A stretch of 64,000 bases of DNA, from NCBI RefSeq assembly GCF_900103445.1, contig NZ_FNHS01000022.1, positions 13,571-77,570 of the forward strand, written 5' to 3'. Made by a program: the position numbers and the translations under genes. Of this stretch, positions 41,966-50,289 are shown one piece after another. The notes beneath the pieces are model-generated. The model was given only the letters and a program-made list of their open reading frames with translations, ran no database searches and was not told where the DNA came from. Position 1 is the stretch's first letter. The number at the start of each line of letters is the position of its first letter. This DNA comes from Methylobacterium phyllostachyos (GTDB taxonomy: Bacteria; Pseudomonadota; Alphaproteobacteria; Rhizobiales; Beijerinckiaceae).

Positions 41966-42841
41966 ATGAAAACGATCGACATCGCCCGCATCCGTCGGTT
42001 CGCCCGCGCCGTCACCGCCGAGGTTGGGGCGCTCGATTCCTCGTTCCTCGGCCGCGGCCGACCCTTAGGCGCCGCGCGTGTCCTGAACGCCATCGGCGCC
42101 GGCCGCACCGAGATCGGCGATATCCGCGCCTATCTCGGCCTGGATTCCGGCCTGATGAGTCGTCTCCTGCGAAGTCTCGAAGATGAGGGACTGATCGTGA
42201 CGGTGCCGCATCCTGCGGATGGCCGCCGCCGGGTCGCGTCCCTGACCGCGGCGGGGCGGCGCGAGTTCGAAGCCTACGAGGCGCTGTCGGATGCCCGTGC
42301 CGTCGACCTTCTCGAACGTGTGCCGCAGGCGGACGCCCTCCTGCACGCCATGGATCGGGTCGCCCTTGCTCTGGGCCGCGACACCATCGCGGTCGAGGAG
42401 GTTGACCCCGAAAGCGAGCGCGCCCGTGCTTGCCTCGCCGCCTACTATGCCGAGCTGGCGACCCGCTTCGCGAGCGGCTTTGACGTCACCTTGTCCTGCG
42501 ATCCCGAAGCCGCCGCCATGGTGCGGCCCCGCGGCGCCTTCTTGCTCGCCGTTGCGGATGGCTTGCCCGTCGGGTGCGTCGGCCTGAAGGGGAGCGGCGG
42601 CCCGGTCGCGGAGATCAAGCGGCTCTGGATCGATCCCGCCGCCCGGGGCCTCGGCCTCGCCAAGCGGCTGATGCAGGCGATCGAGGCGGCAGCCCGCGAC
42701 CTCGGCATCCGGACGCTGCGGCTCGACACCAACAGCGCCCTCCCCGAGGCGCTGACGCTCTACCGGCGGTCGGGTTGGGTGGAGATCGACCGGTTCAACG
42801 ACGACCCCTACCCGGACCACTTCTTCGAGAAGGCGCTCTGA
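41966..42841 (+). CDS. MarR-type regulator fused to a GNAT acetyltransferase
   Basis: A 291-residue two-domain protein. Residues 1-140 are a winged-helix MarR domain (FARAVTAEVGALDSSFLGRG, IRAYLGLDSGLMSRLLRSLE for the recognition helix, VPHPADGRRRVASLT for the wing). Residues 150-291 are a GNAT acetyltransferase (GCVGLKGSGGPVAEIKRLWI, then DPAARGLGLAKRLMQAIEAA with the acetyl-CoA loop, and LRLDTNSALPEALTLYRRSG). Such fusions are known but their targets are unclear. The perfect palindrome touching the start codon suggests autoregulation. It is convergent with hpnN (4-base gap), so it lies inside the hopanoid cluster and might sense or control it; this is inference from position. Confidence 0.92.
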   Translation: MKTIDIARIRRFARAVTAEVGALDSSFLGRGRPLGAARVLNAIGAGRTEIGDIRAYLGLDSGLMSRLLRSLEDEGLIVTVPHPADGRRRVASLTAAGRREFEAYEALSDARAVDLLERVPQADALLHAMDRVALALGRDTIAVEEVDPESERARACLAAYYAELATRFASGFDVTLSCDPEAAAMVRPRGAFLLAVADGLPVGCVGLKGSGGPVAEIKRLWIDPAARGLGLAKRLMQAIEAAARDLGIRTLRLDTNSALPEALTLYRRSGWVEIDRFNDDPYPDHFFEKAL

Positions 42842-42845
42842 CCGG

Positions 42846-45512
42846 CTACTTCGCCGGCACCGGATCCTTCAACCCGGTGCTCTTCCGGAGCGCCGCGCCG
42901 GCGGCCTTCTCGGCCTCGGGTCGATCCTCGTCGGGCTGCACGGGTGGCTCGCCCAGCGTCGCCGGCACCACGAAGAACGCCGCCACCAGGGTGAAGAACA
43001 GCGACAGCGCCAGCAGCTTGCCCATGCTCGCCGTCCCCGGGTGGCTCGACAGGACCAGCGATCCGAAGGCGCTGCCGGTGGTGAGCGCCGAGAAGAAGAT
43101 CGCCCGCGTCAGGCTAGAAGCCAGCATGTCGGTGACGCCCGCCCGCCACGCGATCACGTAGTAGATATGGAAGGCCACACCCACCGCGAGCATCAGCGGC
43201 AGGGCGATGATGTTGGCGAAGTTCAGGGGCATGCCGATGAGGCGCAAGGCCATCAGCGTCCAGAGGGTGGCGATGACCAACGGGCCCAACGTCATCGCGA
43301 CGTCCCAGGGCTTGCGCAGGGCGACCGAGAGGATGACGAAGATCAGCACGAAGGCCGTCACCGCCGCCTGCACGAAGGCGCCCAGGATCGTGTAGCTCGA
43401 TTGCGTGGTGGCGACCGGCGCGCCGGTGGCATGGGGTGCAACCTTCAGCACCTCGTCCGAGAAGGTGCGCAGCACCGTATCGTCGTTCGAGTCGCCCTTG
43501 GGATGGACCTCGATGCGGGCGCGCCCGTCCGCCGCCACCCAATCGGCCTTCAACTGCGGCGGCAGGTTCTCCAGCGTGATCTTCTCCGGGTGCAGCAGGT
43601 CGCGCAGACGCGCGAGCAGCGGCACGAGATCCTTGGTCAGGGCGACGGAGGCTGCCTCACGCTGCTGCACCGGCCCGGCGGCGAGCTTGTCCAGCGTGCC
43701 GGCGAGCTGCTTCGCCTCCTGGGCGCCCTTCTGGTCCCCCTTGGCATCGCCCGACACGCCGTTCAGGGCCGTGGCGGCGTCCTTGAGTGCCTTGACGTTG
43801 TCGGCGTCGGTGGGCGGAGGCGGCCGGCGGCCCGGGTTGAGCACCGGGTCGAGGAGCTGCGCCGTGTCGGCGATCTGCGCGAGCTTCTTGTCCTGGTCGC
43901 GCGGCACGAAGGTGTCGATGCTGTTGACCGAGGCCGTGACCGGCAGTGCCATCAGCTTCTGCGACAGGGTCGGCACCGCCTCGACGTTCGGGGCCAGTAC
44001 GTCGATGAAGTTCGGGCTGGTCTCGGGGTTCTTGATGAGATCCAGATACGTCGCGATCGACTGCGTCTTCGGGCTGCGCAGGTGCATCGGGTTCGAATCG
44101 AACGGCAGATGCCAGAGCAGCGGCGCCCCCGCCAGGGTGACGAGGCCGACGGCGATCAGGATCGGCTTGCGGTTGCGGATGATCCAGGGGTCGACGCCCA
44201 CCAGCCAATCGGTCTGCACCGCCGCCTTCTCGCCCTCGGGCTTGAACACCGCGATCAGCGCCGGCAGCAGCGTCAGGGCGAACAGGAAGGCCACGACCAT
44301 GCCGACGCCGGCAATCAGGCCCAGCTCCGAGACGCCCCGGAAGGCGGTGGGCAGGAAGGCGAAGAAGCCCGCCACCAGCGACACTGCGGCGAGCGTCAGC
44401 GACCAGCCGACTCCGCGGGCGGCGGCGCGGATCGCGCTCTCCAGGGTCGGCTGCTCGTAGCGGTCGGCCCGGTAGCGCACCGAGAACTGGATGCCGAAAT
44501 CGATGCCGAGTCCGACGAACAGGGCCGCGAAGGCCACCGAGATCGGGTTCAGCTCCTTGACCATGAGGAGGCCGAGCGCGGCGGTGACGATGAGGCCCGC
44601 AAAGGTGGTGATGATCACCGCGCCGACGAGCTTGCCCGAGCGCAGGGCCAGCCACAGGAACAGCACGATCGCCCCGACGATGATGCTGTTGTTGATCCCG
44701 GCATCCTCCGAGAGCGTCGCGAATTCCTCGTCGGCCACCGCGACCGTGCCGGTGAGCCGCATGCGCAGGCCGTGCTCGGAATCGATCTTGAGGTCCTGGG
44801 CAACGTTCCGGATCAGCTTGGTCGCCTGATAGCCGGGCTCCAGGGCGTTGAAATCCAGTACCGGCTGGATGACCACGAACTTCATCTTGTCGGTGACGCT
44901 GCTCTCACCGTTGGAGAGAAGCTCCTGCCAGGACATCCGCGCCGGCTGGCCGGCCAGCACCTTCTGGAGGGTGGCATCGATCTGCCCCATGGGCTTCTCG
45001 AGATCCTCCAGCTTGGCGTCCCCGGTCTTCACGCCACGGGCGCCCAGCGTCAGCACCCGCATCACGCCGCGCAGCGACGGGTCGGCGGCGAGCGGGCCGA
45101 GCAGCCCCTGCTGCTGGGTCAATGATTCGAGGGTCTTGTCGAGGTCGGCCTGCGACATCAGCAGCAGGCCGTTCTTGTCGAAGAACGGGCCGCCATCCGG
45201 GCGATAGACGGTCTCGATCAGGTTCTTGTGGGCCGTCAGCGCCTTGGCTAGGTTGGTGGCGGCTTCCTCAGTCTCCTCGGGCGTCTCGCCGTTGATGACC
45301 GCCACGATGGTGTTCGACCGTTGCGGGAAGGCCTGCTCGAAGTTGATCTCGTCCTGGCGCCACGGCTCCTTCGGATCGATCAGCCGCTCGACATCGGTGT
45401 TGATCCGGAACAGGTGCGCCGCGACTCCAGTGCTCGCGACCGTGACGAACGCCACGAGGGCGAGCACGATCCACCGATACCGCACCGAGAACGCGACGAG
45501 ACTTTCGATCAC
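42846..45512 (-). CDS. hpnN: Hopanoid transporter HpnN (RND superfamily)
   Basis: An 888-residue RND exporter that moves hopanoids toward the outer membrane. It has a first transmembrane helix near the start (RWIVLALVAFVTVASTGVAA), a large periplasmic loop (LFRINTDVERLIDPKEPWRQ ...), and a bundle of helices including IVGAIVLFLWLALRSG and ISVAFAALFVGLGIDFGIQF. A second periplasmic loop with an Ala/Lys/Gln-rich coiled segment and a second bundle (AFVLIFVILSVALRKPWDVA, FANIIALPLMLAVGVAFHIY) follow. The start is a GTG at 45512; a GTG at 45518 is equally possible. Frame beyond it lacks protein-like sequence. Convergent with the MarR-GNAT gene. Confidence 0.93.
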   Translation of the reverse strand: MIESLVAFSVRYRWIVLALVAFVTVASTGVAAHLFRINTDVERLIDPKEPWRQDEINFEQAFPQRSNTIVAVINGETPEETEEAATNLAKALTAHKNLIETVYRPDGGPFFDKNGLLLMSQADLDKTLESLTQQQGLLGPLAADPSLRGVMRVLTLGARGVKTGDAKLEDLEKPMGQIDATLQKVLAGQPARMSWQELLSNGESSVTDKMKFVVIQPVLDFNALEPGYQATKLIRNVAQDLKIDSEHGLRMRLTGTVAVADEEFATLSEDAGINNSIIVGAIVLFLWLALRSGKLVGAVIITTFAGLIVTAALGLLMVKELNPISVAFAALFVGLGIDFGIQFSVRYRADRYEQPTLESAIRAAARGVGWSLTLAAVSLVAGFFAFLPTAFRGVSELGLIAGVGMVVAFLFALTLLPALIAVFKPEGEKAAVQTDWLVGVDPWIIRNRKPILIAVGLVTLAGAPLLWHLPFDSNPMHLRSPKTQSIATYLDLIKNPETSPNFIDVLAPNVEAVPTLSQKLMALPVTASVNSIDTFVPRDQDKKLAQIADTAQLLDPVLNPGRRPPPPTDADNVKALKDAATALNGVSGDAKGDQKGAQEAKQLAGTLDKLAAGPVQQREAASVALTKDLVPLLARLRDLLHPEKITLENLPPQLKADWVAADGRARIEVHPKGDSNDDTVLRTFSDEVLKVAPHATGAPVATTQSSYTILGAFVQAAVTAFVLIFVILSVALRKPWDVAMTLGPLVIATLWTLMALRLIGMPLNFANIIALPLMLAVGVAFHIYYVIAWRAGVTDMLASSLTRAIFFSALTTGSAFGSLVLSSHPGTASMGKLLALSLFFTLVAAFFVVPATLGEPPVQPDEDRPEAEKAAGAALRKSTGLKDPVPAK

Positions 45513-46130
45513 GAGCACCCTGCCTGTTTGCCTCGGACGCGCACACGGCGCAGCCGACACATGCCATCGAACACATCGGGATCCGGGTGACCGGCTTTGG
45601 CGAGGCTCAGAGCCCGCGCGCCGACCGCCCCGCAATCCGCTTGGACGCCAACCGGGGTCGATGAACGACACACGGTCCGCCCCAGCCGCGCGACGCGCGT
45701 GCACACGCCGGTCGCCGCCGATATGGATCGCGGCGCAGCCGTCAGCCATAGGCCACAGCTTGCATCGCCGACATGGGGCTCAGTAAAGAGGGCTGTGCCA
45801 GATTGCAACGCGGCGGCCCCGGCGCGGTCTATGCCCAGCCTATGTGCGTTGGCGCACACCATCTTCGGCGCTGCACCTGAATTCTTGACGATCCGGTCGC
45901 ATTGCCGACGCAATGCACGTGCTGTCCTCAAGGGCTCAGGCCCTCGTCCGCGGAGCCCGTATCCGTGGATCATGTGGCGCCGTTGCGTCAGGCACGGAAT
46001 AAGATGTCATGGCCCCGCCGAAACAGGGCCGAATGAGATTAGTTCCAAGCTAGATCGCTGGAAATCGCGTTTTTTTTCGTGTTAAGCACCCCGAACGCCC
46101 CGGGGCCGACGAAGTGAAGGAGCCGCAATC
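45513..46130. other. Region between hpnN and hpnH
   Basis: About 600 bases between divergent starts with no supported gene; open frames on both strands have unlikely composition. The stretch 46055-46090 is AT-rich (GCGTTTTTTTTCGTGTTAAGC) and near the hpnH start, so it may be promoter-proximal. AAGGAG at 46117-46122 is the hpnH ribosome binding site. Confidence 0.5.
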
Positions 46131-47294
46131 TTGGGTATCCCCCTCCGGTACGTCGCGAAGATCGGCGGCTACATCCTGAAACAGCACCTCACCGGTCGCA
46201 AGCGTTACCCGCTCGTGATGATGATGGAGCCGCTGTTCCGGTGTAACCTGGCCTGCGCCGGCTGCGGCAAGATCGATTACCCGGACGAGATCCTCAACAA
46301 ACGCCTGCCGGTGGCCGACGCGCTCGAATCGGTGCGCGAGTGCGGCGCCCCTGTGGTGGTGATCGCCGGCGGCGAGCCGCTCCTGCACAAGGACCTGCCG
46401 CAGATCGTCGAGGGCATCATCGCCCAGAAGAAATTCGCGATCGTCTGCACGAACGCGCTGCTCCTCGAGAAGAAGATCAAGGAGTACAAGCCGAGCCCGT
46501 ACTTCACCTGGTCGATCCATCTGGACGGCGACAAGGAGATGCACGACCAGTCGGTGTGCCAGCGCGGTGTCTACGACAAAGCGGTGGCGGCGATCGCGAA
46601 GGCCAAGGAAATGGGCTTCCGCGTCACCATCAACTGCACCTTCTTCAACAACTCGAAGCCGGAGAAGATCGCCGACTTCTTCGACAGCGTGACCCGCATG
46701 GGCATCGACGGCATCACCGTCTCCCCGGGCTACGCCTACGAGCGCGCCCCCGACCAGAAGCACTTCCTGAACCGCAAGGCGACCAAGGACCTGTTCCGCG
46801 GCGTGTTCCGGCACGGCAAGGAGAAGGGCCGCGAGAAGTGGACCTTCCAGCAGTCGGGCCTGTTCCTCGACTTCCTGGCCGGCAATCAGACCTACCATTG
46901 CACCCCGTGGGGCAACCCGACCCGCACCGTGTTCGGGTGGCAGAAGCCCTGCTACCTGCTCGGCGAGGGCTACGCGGCGACCTTCAAGGAGCTAATGGAG
47001 ACCACCGACTGGGATTCCTACGGCACCGGCAACTACGAGAAGTGCGCCGACTGCATGGTCCACTCGGGCTACGAGGCTTCCTCGGTGGTCGATTCGGTCC
47101 GCAAGCCCTGGAAGCCGCTGGTCCACGCGATCCGCGGCATCAAGACCGAGGGCACGATGGCCCCCGAGGTCAGCCTGGAGAACCAGCGCCCGGCCGAATT
47201 CGTGTTCTCGCGCAACGTCGCGCAGAAGCTGTCCGAGATCAAAGCGGCCGGCGTCGACACCAAGCAGGAAGCCCGCAAGCGCACCGCCGCCTGA
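46131..47294 (+). CDS. hpnH: Radical SAM adenosyl hopene transferase HpnH
   Basis: Adds the 5'-deoxyadenosyl group to diploptene/hopene, the first step from C30 hopene to C35 extended hopanoids. The 387 residues bind the 4Fe-4S cluster by C38, C42 and C45 in FRCNLACAGCGKIDYP. IAGGEPLLHKDLPQI, FTWSIHLDGDKEMHD and the C-terminal cysteine-containing segment (YEKCADCMVHSG) are family-like. TTG start with AAGGAG eight bases upstream. Ends at a strong terminator. Without HpnH neither HpnI, HpnJ, HpnK nor the amidinotransferase would have a C35 substrate. Confidence 0.96.
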   Translation: MGIPLRYVAKIGGYILKQHLTGRKRYPLVMMMEPLFRCNLACAGCGKIDYPDEILNKRLPVADALESVRECGAPVVVIAGGEPLLHKDLPQIVEGIIAQKKFAIVCTNALLLEKKIKEYKPSPYFTWSIHLDGDKEMHDQSVCQRGVYDKAVAAIAKAKEMGFRVTINCTFFNNSKPEKIADFFDSVTRMGIDGITVSPGYAYERAPDQKHFLNRKATKDLFRGVFRHGKEKGREKWTFQQSGLFLDFLAGNQTYHCTPWGNPTRTVFGWQKPCYLLGEGYAATFKELMETTDWDSYGTGNYEKCADCMVHSGYEASSVVDSVRKPWKPLVHAIRGIKTEGTMAPEVSLENQRPAEFVFSRNVAQKLSEIKAAGVDTKQEARKRTAA

Positions 47295-47317
47295 TCGGCG
47301 CAGCGCGGACGGATTTG

Positions 47318-47345
47318 AACCCGCGGCCGAGAGGCCGCGGGTTTT
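47318..47345 (+). terminator. Rho-independent terminator of hpnH
   Basis: Perfect 11-bp stem AACCCGCGGCC / GGCCGCGGGTT with a GAGA loop, followed by TT (four T in all). Starts 24 bases after the hpnH stop. Confidence 0.88.
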
Positions 47346-47532
47346 GCTGTTTCAGGGTGTTCGGCAGATCGTGCTGGGTGCCTTTGCCGTCAGCGGCACT
47401 TGTCGATCCAGATCGACGCGTCGCGACGCCCTGTGCTGGTTCCCGGCCCGCATTCCGCTGACGCGGCATGCACCCGGCCATGGACGGGGCGGACGCAGCG
47501 ATTGGAGCCGCCCGCCCGAAGCCTTCAGGCCG

Positions 47533-48735
47533 TCAGCCCCCGCGCAGGGCTTCCAGCACCTTGCCGCCGGGGCGGCCAGTCGGGGTCATGCCCAGGCGGC
47601 GCTCCACATCCTTGATCGCGTCGCGGGTCTTCTGGCCGACCTTGCCGTCCGGCTCGCCGACATCGTAGCCGCGGGCGGCCAGCCGGGTCTGGAGGTCGCG
47701 CCGCTCGGCCCGGGACAGGGGCGGATCGTCGGTCGGCCAGGCTGCCTGGACGCCCGCCTTGCCCCGCAGCCGGTCCGACAGCACCGCGATGGCGAGGCCG
47801 TAGGATTCGGCGGCGTTGTACGAGTAGATTGCGTCGAAGTTCTTGGTGACCAGGAAGGCCGGCCCGTCGATCCCGGCCGGCGCGATGATCCCAGCCGGCC
47901 CCTCGCCCGAGAGCGGGCGGCCGTCGATCCGGGTCACGCCGAGGGACGCCCAGTGGGTGAGCGGCTTCTTGTTCTTGCGCCCGGCGGCCGCGACGTTGAA
48001 GCCGCGGGGCAGCTTCACCTCATAGCCCCAGACCTGCCCGTGCTGCCATTTGGCGACGTGCAGGAAATTGGCCGTCGACGCGACGGCATCCGCGGTCGAA
48101 TCGACCACGTCGCGCCGCCCGTCGCCGTCGCCATCGACGGCGAGGCGGTGATAGGTGGTCGGCATGAACTGGGTCTGGCCGAAGGCCCCCGCCCAGGAGC
48201 CGGTGAGCCGCTCCGGCGCGATGTCGCCGCGCTCGATGATCCGCAGCGTCGCGATCAGCTCGTTGCGGAAGAAGTCCCGGCGGCGGTTGTTCGAGCAGGC
48301 GAGCGTCGCCAGCGACTGGACCAGCGGCATCTTGCCGAGGTTCTTGCCGAAATTCGACTCGACCCCCCACACCGCCGCGATCGTGTAGCGGTCGACGCCG
48401 TAGCGCGCCTCGGCCTGCGCCAGGGCGGCTGCGTTCTGACGCATCGCCGCCCGCCCGTCCTCGACGCGCTCGTCATCGACCAGGGCCGCCATGTAATCCC
48501 AGATCGGCGTCTTGAACTCGGGCTGCGCCTGGGAGAGTTCGATCACCTTGTCGTCGTAGCTGATGCCGCTCGTGGCCGCCCGGAAGGTCTGGCTGGAGAC
48601 GCCCGCGGCGGCCGCCTGGGCCTGGATGCCGGCGAGGCAGCCGTCGAAATCCGCGCGCGCCGGCTGGCTCGCGGCGCCCACGGCGAGGAGACCGAACCCG
48701 AGCGCGACGCCCGACCCGAAGCACTGATGGCGCAT
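47533..48735 (-). CDS. Lytic murein transglycosylase (MltB family) with peptidoglycan-binding domain
   Basis: Cleaves peptidoglycan glycan strands to 1,6-anhydro products in the periplasm. The 400 residues have a signal peptide (CFGSGVALGFGLLAVGAASQ), the SLT/MltB domain with the catalytic glutamate in AAVWGVESNFGKNLG, GSWAGAFGQTQFMPTTYHRL and VDGDGDGRRDVVDS, and a C-terminal PG_binding_1 domain (LQTRLAARGYDVGEPDGKVG). The ATG at 48735 has AGGAA seven bases upstream; another ATG at 48756 lacks such a site. Monocistronic by appearance. Confidence 0.93.
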   Translation of the reverse strand: MRHQCFGSGVALGFGLLAVGAASQPARADFDGCLAGIQAQAAAAGVSSQTFRAATSGISYDDKVIELSQAQPEFKTPIWDYMAALVDDERVEDGRAAMRQNAAALAQAEARYGVDRYTIAAVWGVESNFGKNLGKMPLVQSLATLACSNNRRRDFFRNELIATLRIIERGDIAPERLTGSWAGAFGQTQFMPTTYHRLAVDGDGDGRRDVVDSTADAVASTANFLHVAKWQHGQVWGYEVKLPRGFNVAAAGRKNKKPLTHWASLGVTRIDGRPLSGEGPAGIIAPAGIDGPAFLVTKNFDAIYSYNAAESYGLAIAVLSDRLRGKAGVQAAWPTDDPPLSRAERRDLQTRLAARGYDVGEPDGKVGQKTRDAIKDVERRLGMTPTGRPGGKVLEALRGG

Positions 48736-48825
48736 CCTGGCGTTCCTGTTTCTCATCCGCGGTGTAGCGGCCGAATCAGGCAGCACGAGGGTTAACTGCG
48801 CGTTAGCGCGGGCCGGGCGATGCGC

Positions 48826-48871
48826 CAGGGCTCTGCCCTGGCAACCCACAAAAGGGCTCAGCCCTTCGGAA
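48826..48871. repeat. Small-hairpin repeat (GGGCTC family), copy 5
   Basis: CCAGGGCTCTGCCCTGG then AAAAGGGCTCAGCCCTT, about ten bases apart, nearly identical to copy 1 at 9066-9112. It lies just after the leuD stop in the transcribed direction. Confidence 0.65.
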
Positions 48872-48880
48872 TCCCCTCCG

Positions 48881-49483
48881 TCAGGCCCATTCCCGCTGGG
48901 CGAGCTTCTGCTCGTAGGCGTCGATCGCCGAGGCGCGCTCCAGGGTCAGGCCGATCTCGTCGAGCCCGTTCAGGAGGTTGTGCTTCCGGCCCGCCTCGAT
49001 GTCGAATCGCAGGAGCCCCCCGTCCGGCCCCCGGATGGTCTGTGCCTCCAGGTCGATCGACAGGGTCGCGTTCGCGCCGCGCTCGGCATCCTCGAACAGC
49101 TTCTCCAAATCCTCCGGAGCGACCGTGATCGCCAGGATGCCGTTCTTGGCGCAGTTGTTGAAGAAGATGTCGGCGAAACTCGTGGAGATCACGCAGCGGA
49201 TGCCGAAATCGGCAAGCGCCCAGGGCGCATGCTCGCGTGACGAGCCGCAGCCGAAATTATCGCCGCACACCAGGATCTTGGCGTTCCGGTACGCGGGCTG
49301 GTTCAGCACGAAGTCAGGGTTCTCCGAGCCGTCCTCGCGGTAACGCATCTCGGCGAACAGGCTCTTGCCGAGCCCCGTCCGCTTGATCGTCTTGAGATAC
49401 TTGGCCGGGATGATCCGGTCGGTGTCGACGTTGACCGTCCGCATGGGCGCCGCGACGCCCTCCAGAATCGTGAATTTTTCCAT
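48881..49483 (-). CDS. leuD: 3-isopropylmalate dehydratase small subunit
   Basis: With LeuC, isomerises 2- to 3-isopropylmalate in leucine synthesis. The 200-residue protein has the swivel domain of the aconitase family: NVDTDRIIPAKYLKTI, ILVCGDNFGCGSSREHAPWA and CVISTSFADIFFNNCAKNGI. The length is normal for the alphaproteobacterial form. Followed by a small-hairpin repeat. leuC is not in the window. Confidence 0.96.
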   Translation of the reverse strand: MEKFTILEGVAAPMRTVNVDTDRIIPAKYLKTIKRTGLGKSLFAEMRYREDGSENPDFVLNQPAYRNAKILVCGDNFGCGSSREHAPWALADFGIRCVISTSFADIFFNNCAKNGILAITVAPEDLEKLFEDAERGANATLSIDLEAQTIRGPDGGLLRFDIEAGRKHNLLNGLDEIGLTLERASAIDAYEQKLAQREWA

Positions 49484-49548
49484 CGTCTGCCGGCTCTTAC
49501 GGGTGGGTTCTGGCGGGGTTTAGCAGTCCATATCGTGCGCCGGAAGCA

Positions 49549-50280
49549 TCACGCCAGATCCGCCGCGTCAGCCCGGGACAGGGTGCCGTCATGCAATGCC
49601 GAGGCGACGAGCGCCCCGGCGATCCCGGCCGCGCGCAGGGCCTTCAGGTCGTCCGGGCCGCGCACCCCGCCGGCGGCGTAGAGGCGGCACGCCGGTGCCC
49701 GCGCCCGCAGGGCCGCAAGCGCCGCGAGGTCGGGGCCGCGCCCCGCCCCGACCTGGGCCAGCGTCATGGCGATCACCTCCGGCGGCCAGAGCGACGGGTC
49801 GTCGTGGAGCGCCTGAGGCCCCAGACGCTCCGTGCCGCGCGTGTCGAGGGAGAGCACGATGCGGTCGCCCAGGCGCGCCGCGAGGCCGGCCTCCGTCTGG
49901 CTCTCGCTGCCGATCACCGGCCGTCCGAGGCCGGTGGCCAGGAACGCGTCCACGCCCACCGGTTCGCCGAAGCCGGCATCCACCCAGAGGGCGACGCCCG
50001 GGCAGGCGTGGGCGATCGCCCGCAGCGCCGCCAGATCCGGCGCGGCGCCGTCGATGATCGCGTCGAGATCCGCCACGTAGAGGATCGTCGCCGGCCACGC
50101 GTCGCACAGGCCGCGCGCCACCGCGTCGGGGGCGGATCCCTTTGCCAAGGGCGTCGCGATCGGGGCATAGGAGGAGCGCTCGCCCCGGCGCGCCCGCACC
50201 ACGCGGCCGCCCCGGAGATCGAGCACCGGGATCACCGCGAAGCCGGGGCGCCCGAATCCGTGGTCCATCGAGGCGTTCAT
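49549..50280 (-). CDS. HisA/HisF-like TIM-barrel protein linked to C1 metabolism
   Basis: A 243-residue TIM barrel related to HisA: FAVIPVLDLRGGRVVRARRG at the start, ILYVADLDAIIDG, LWVDAGFGEPVGV, VLSLDTRG and a phosphate-binding end with YAAGGVRGPDDLKALRAAG. It is not HisA itself; the barrel is divergent and no his genes are near. HisA-like proteins of this kind sit beside the C1-transfer gene encoded opposite in methylotrophs, suggesting a step in tetrahydromethanopterin or methanofuran synthesis. The start is uncertain: the ATGs at 50280 and 50268 are both possible, and only nine bases separate 50280 from the divergent gene. Confidence 0.8.
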   Translation of the reverse strand: MNASMDHGFGRPGFAVIPVLDLRGGRVVRARRGERSSYAPIATPLAKGSAPDAVARGLCDAWPATILYVADLDAIIDGAAPDLAALRAIAHACPGVALWVDAGFGEPVGVDAFLATGLGRPVIGSESQTEAGLAARLGDRIVLSLDTRGTERLGPQALHDDPSLWPPEVIAMTLAQVGAGRGPDLAALAALRARAPACRLYAAGGVRGPDDLKALRAAGIAGALVASALHDGTLSRADAADLA

Positions 50281-50289
50281 CGCGGTCCC

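Noticed and set aside
45597..46085. Open frames between hpnN and hpnH on both strands (45597-46085 plus, 45509-45973 minus)
   Set aside because: Composition not protein-like, no ribosome binding site, and they overlap each other.
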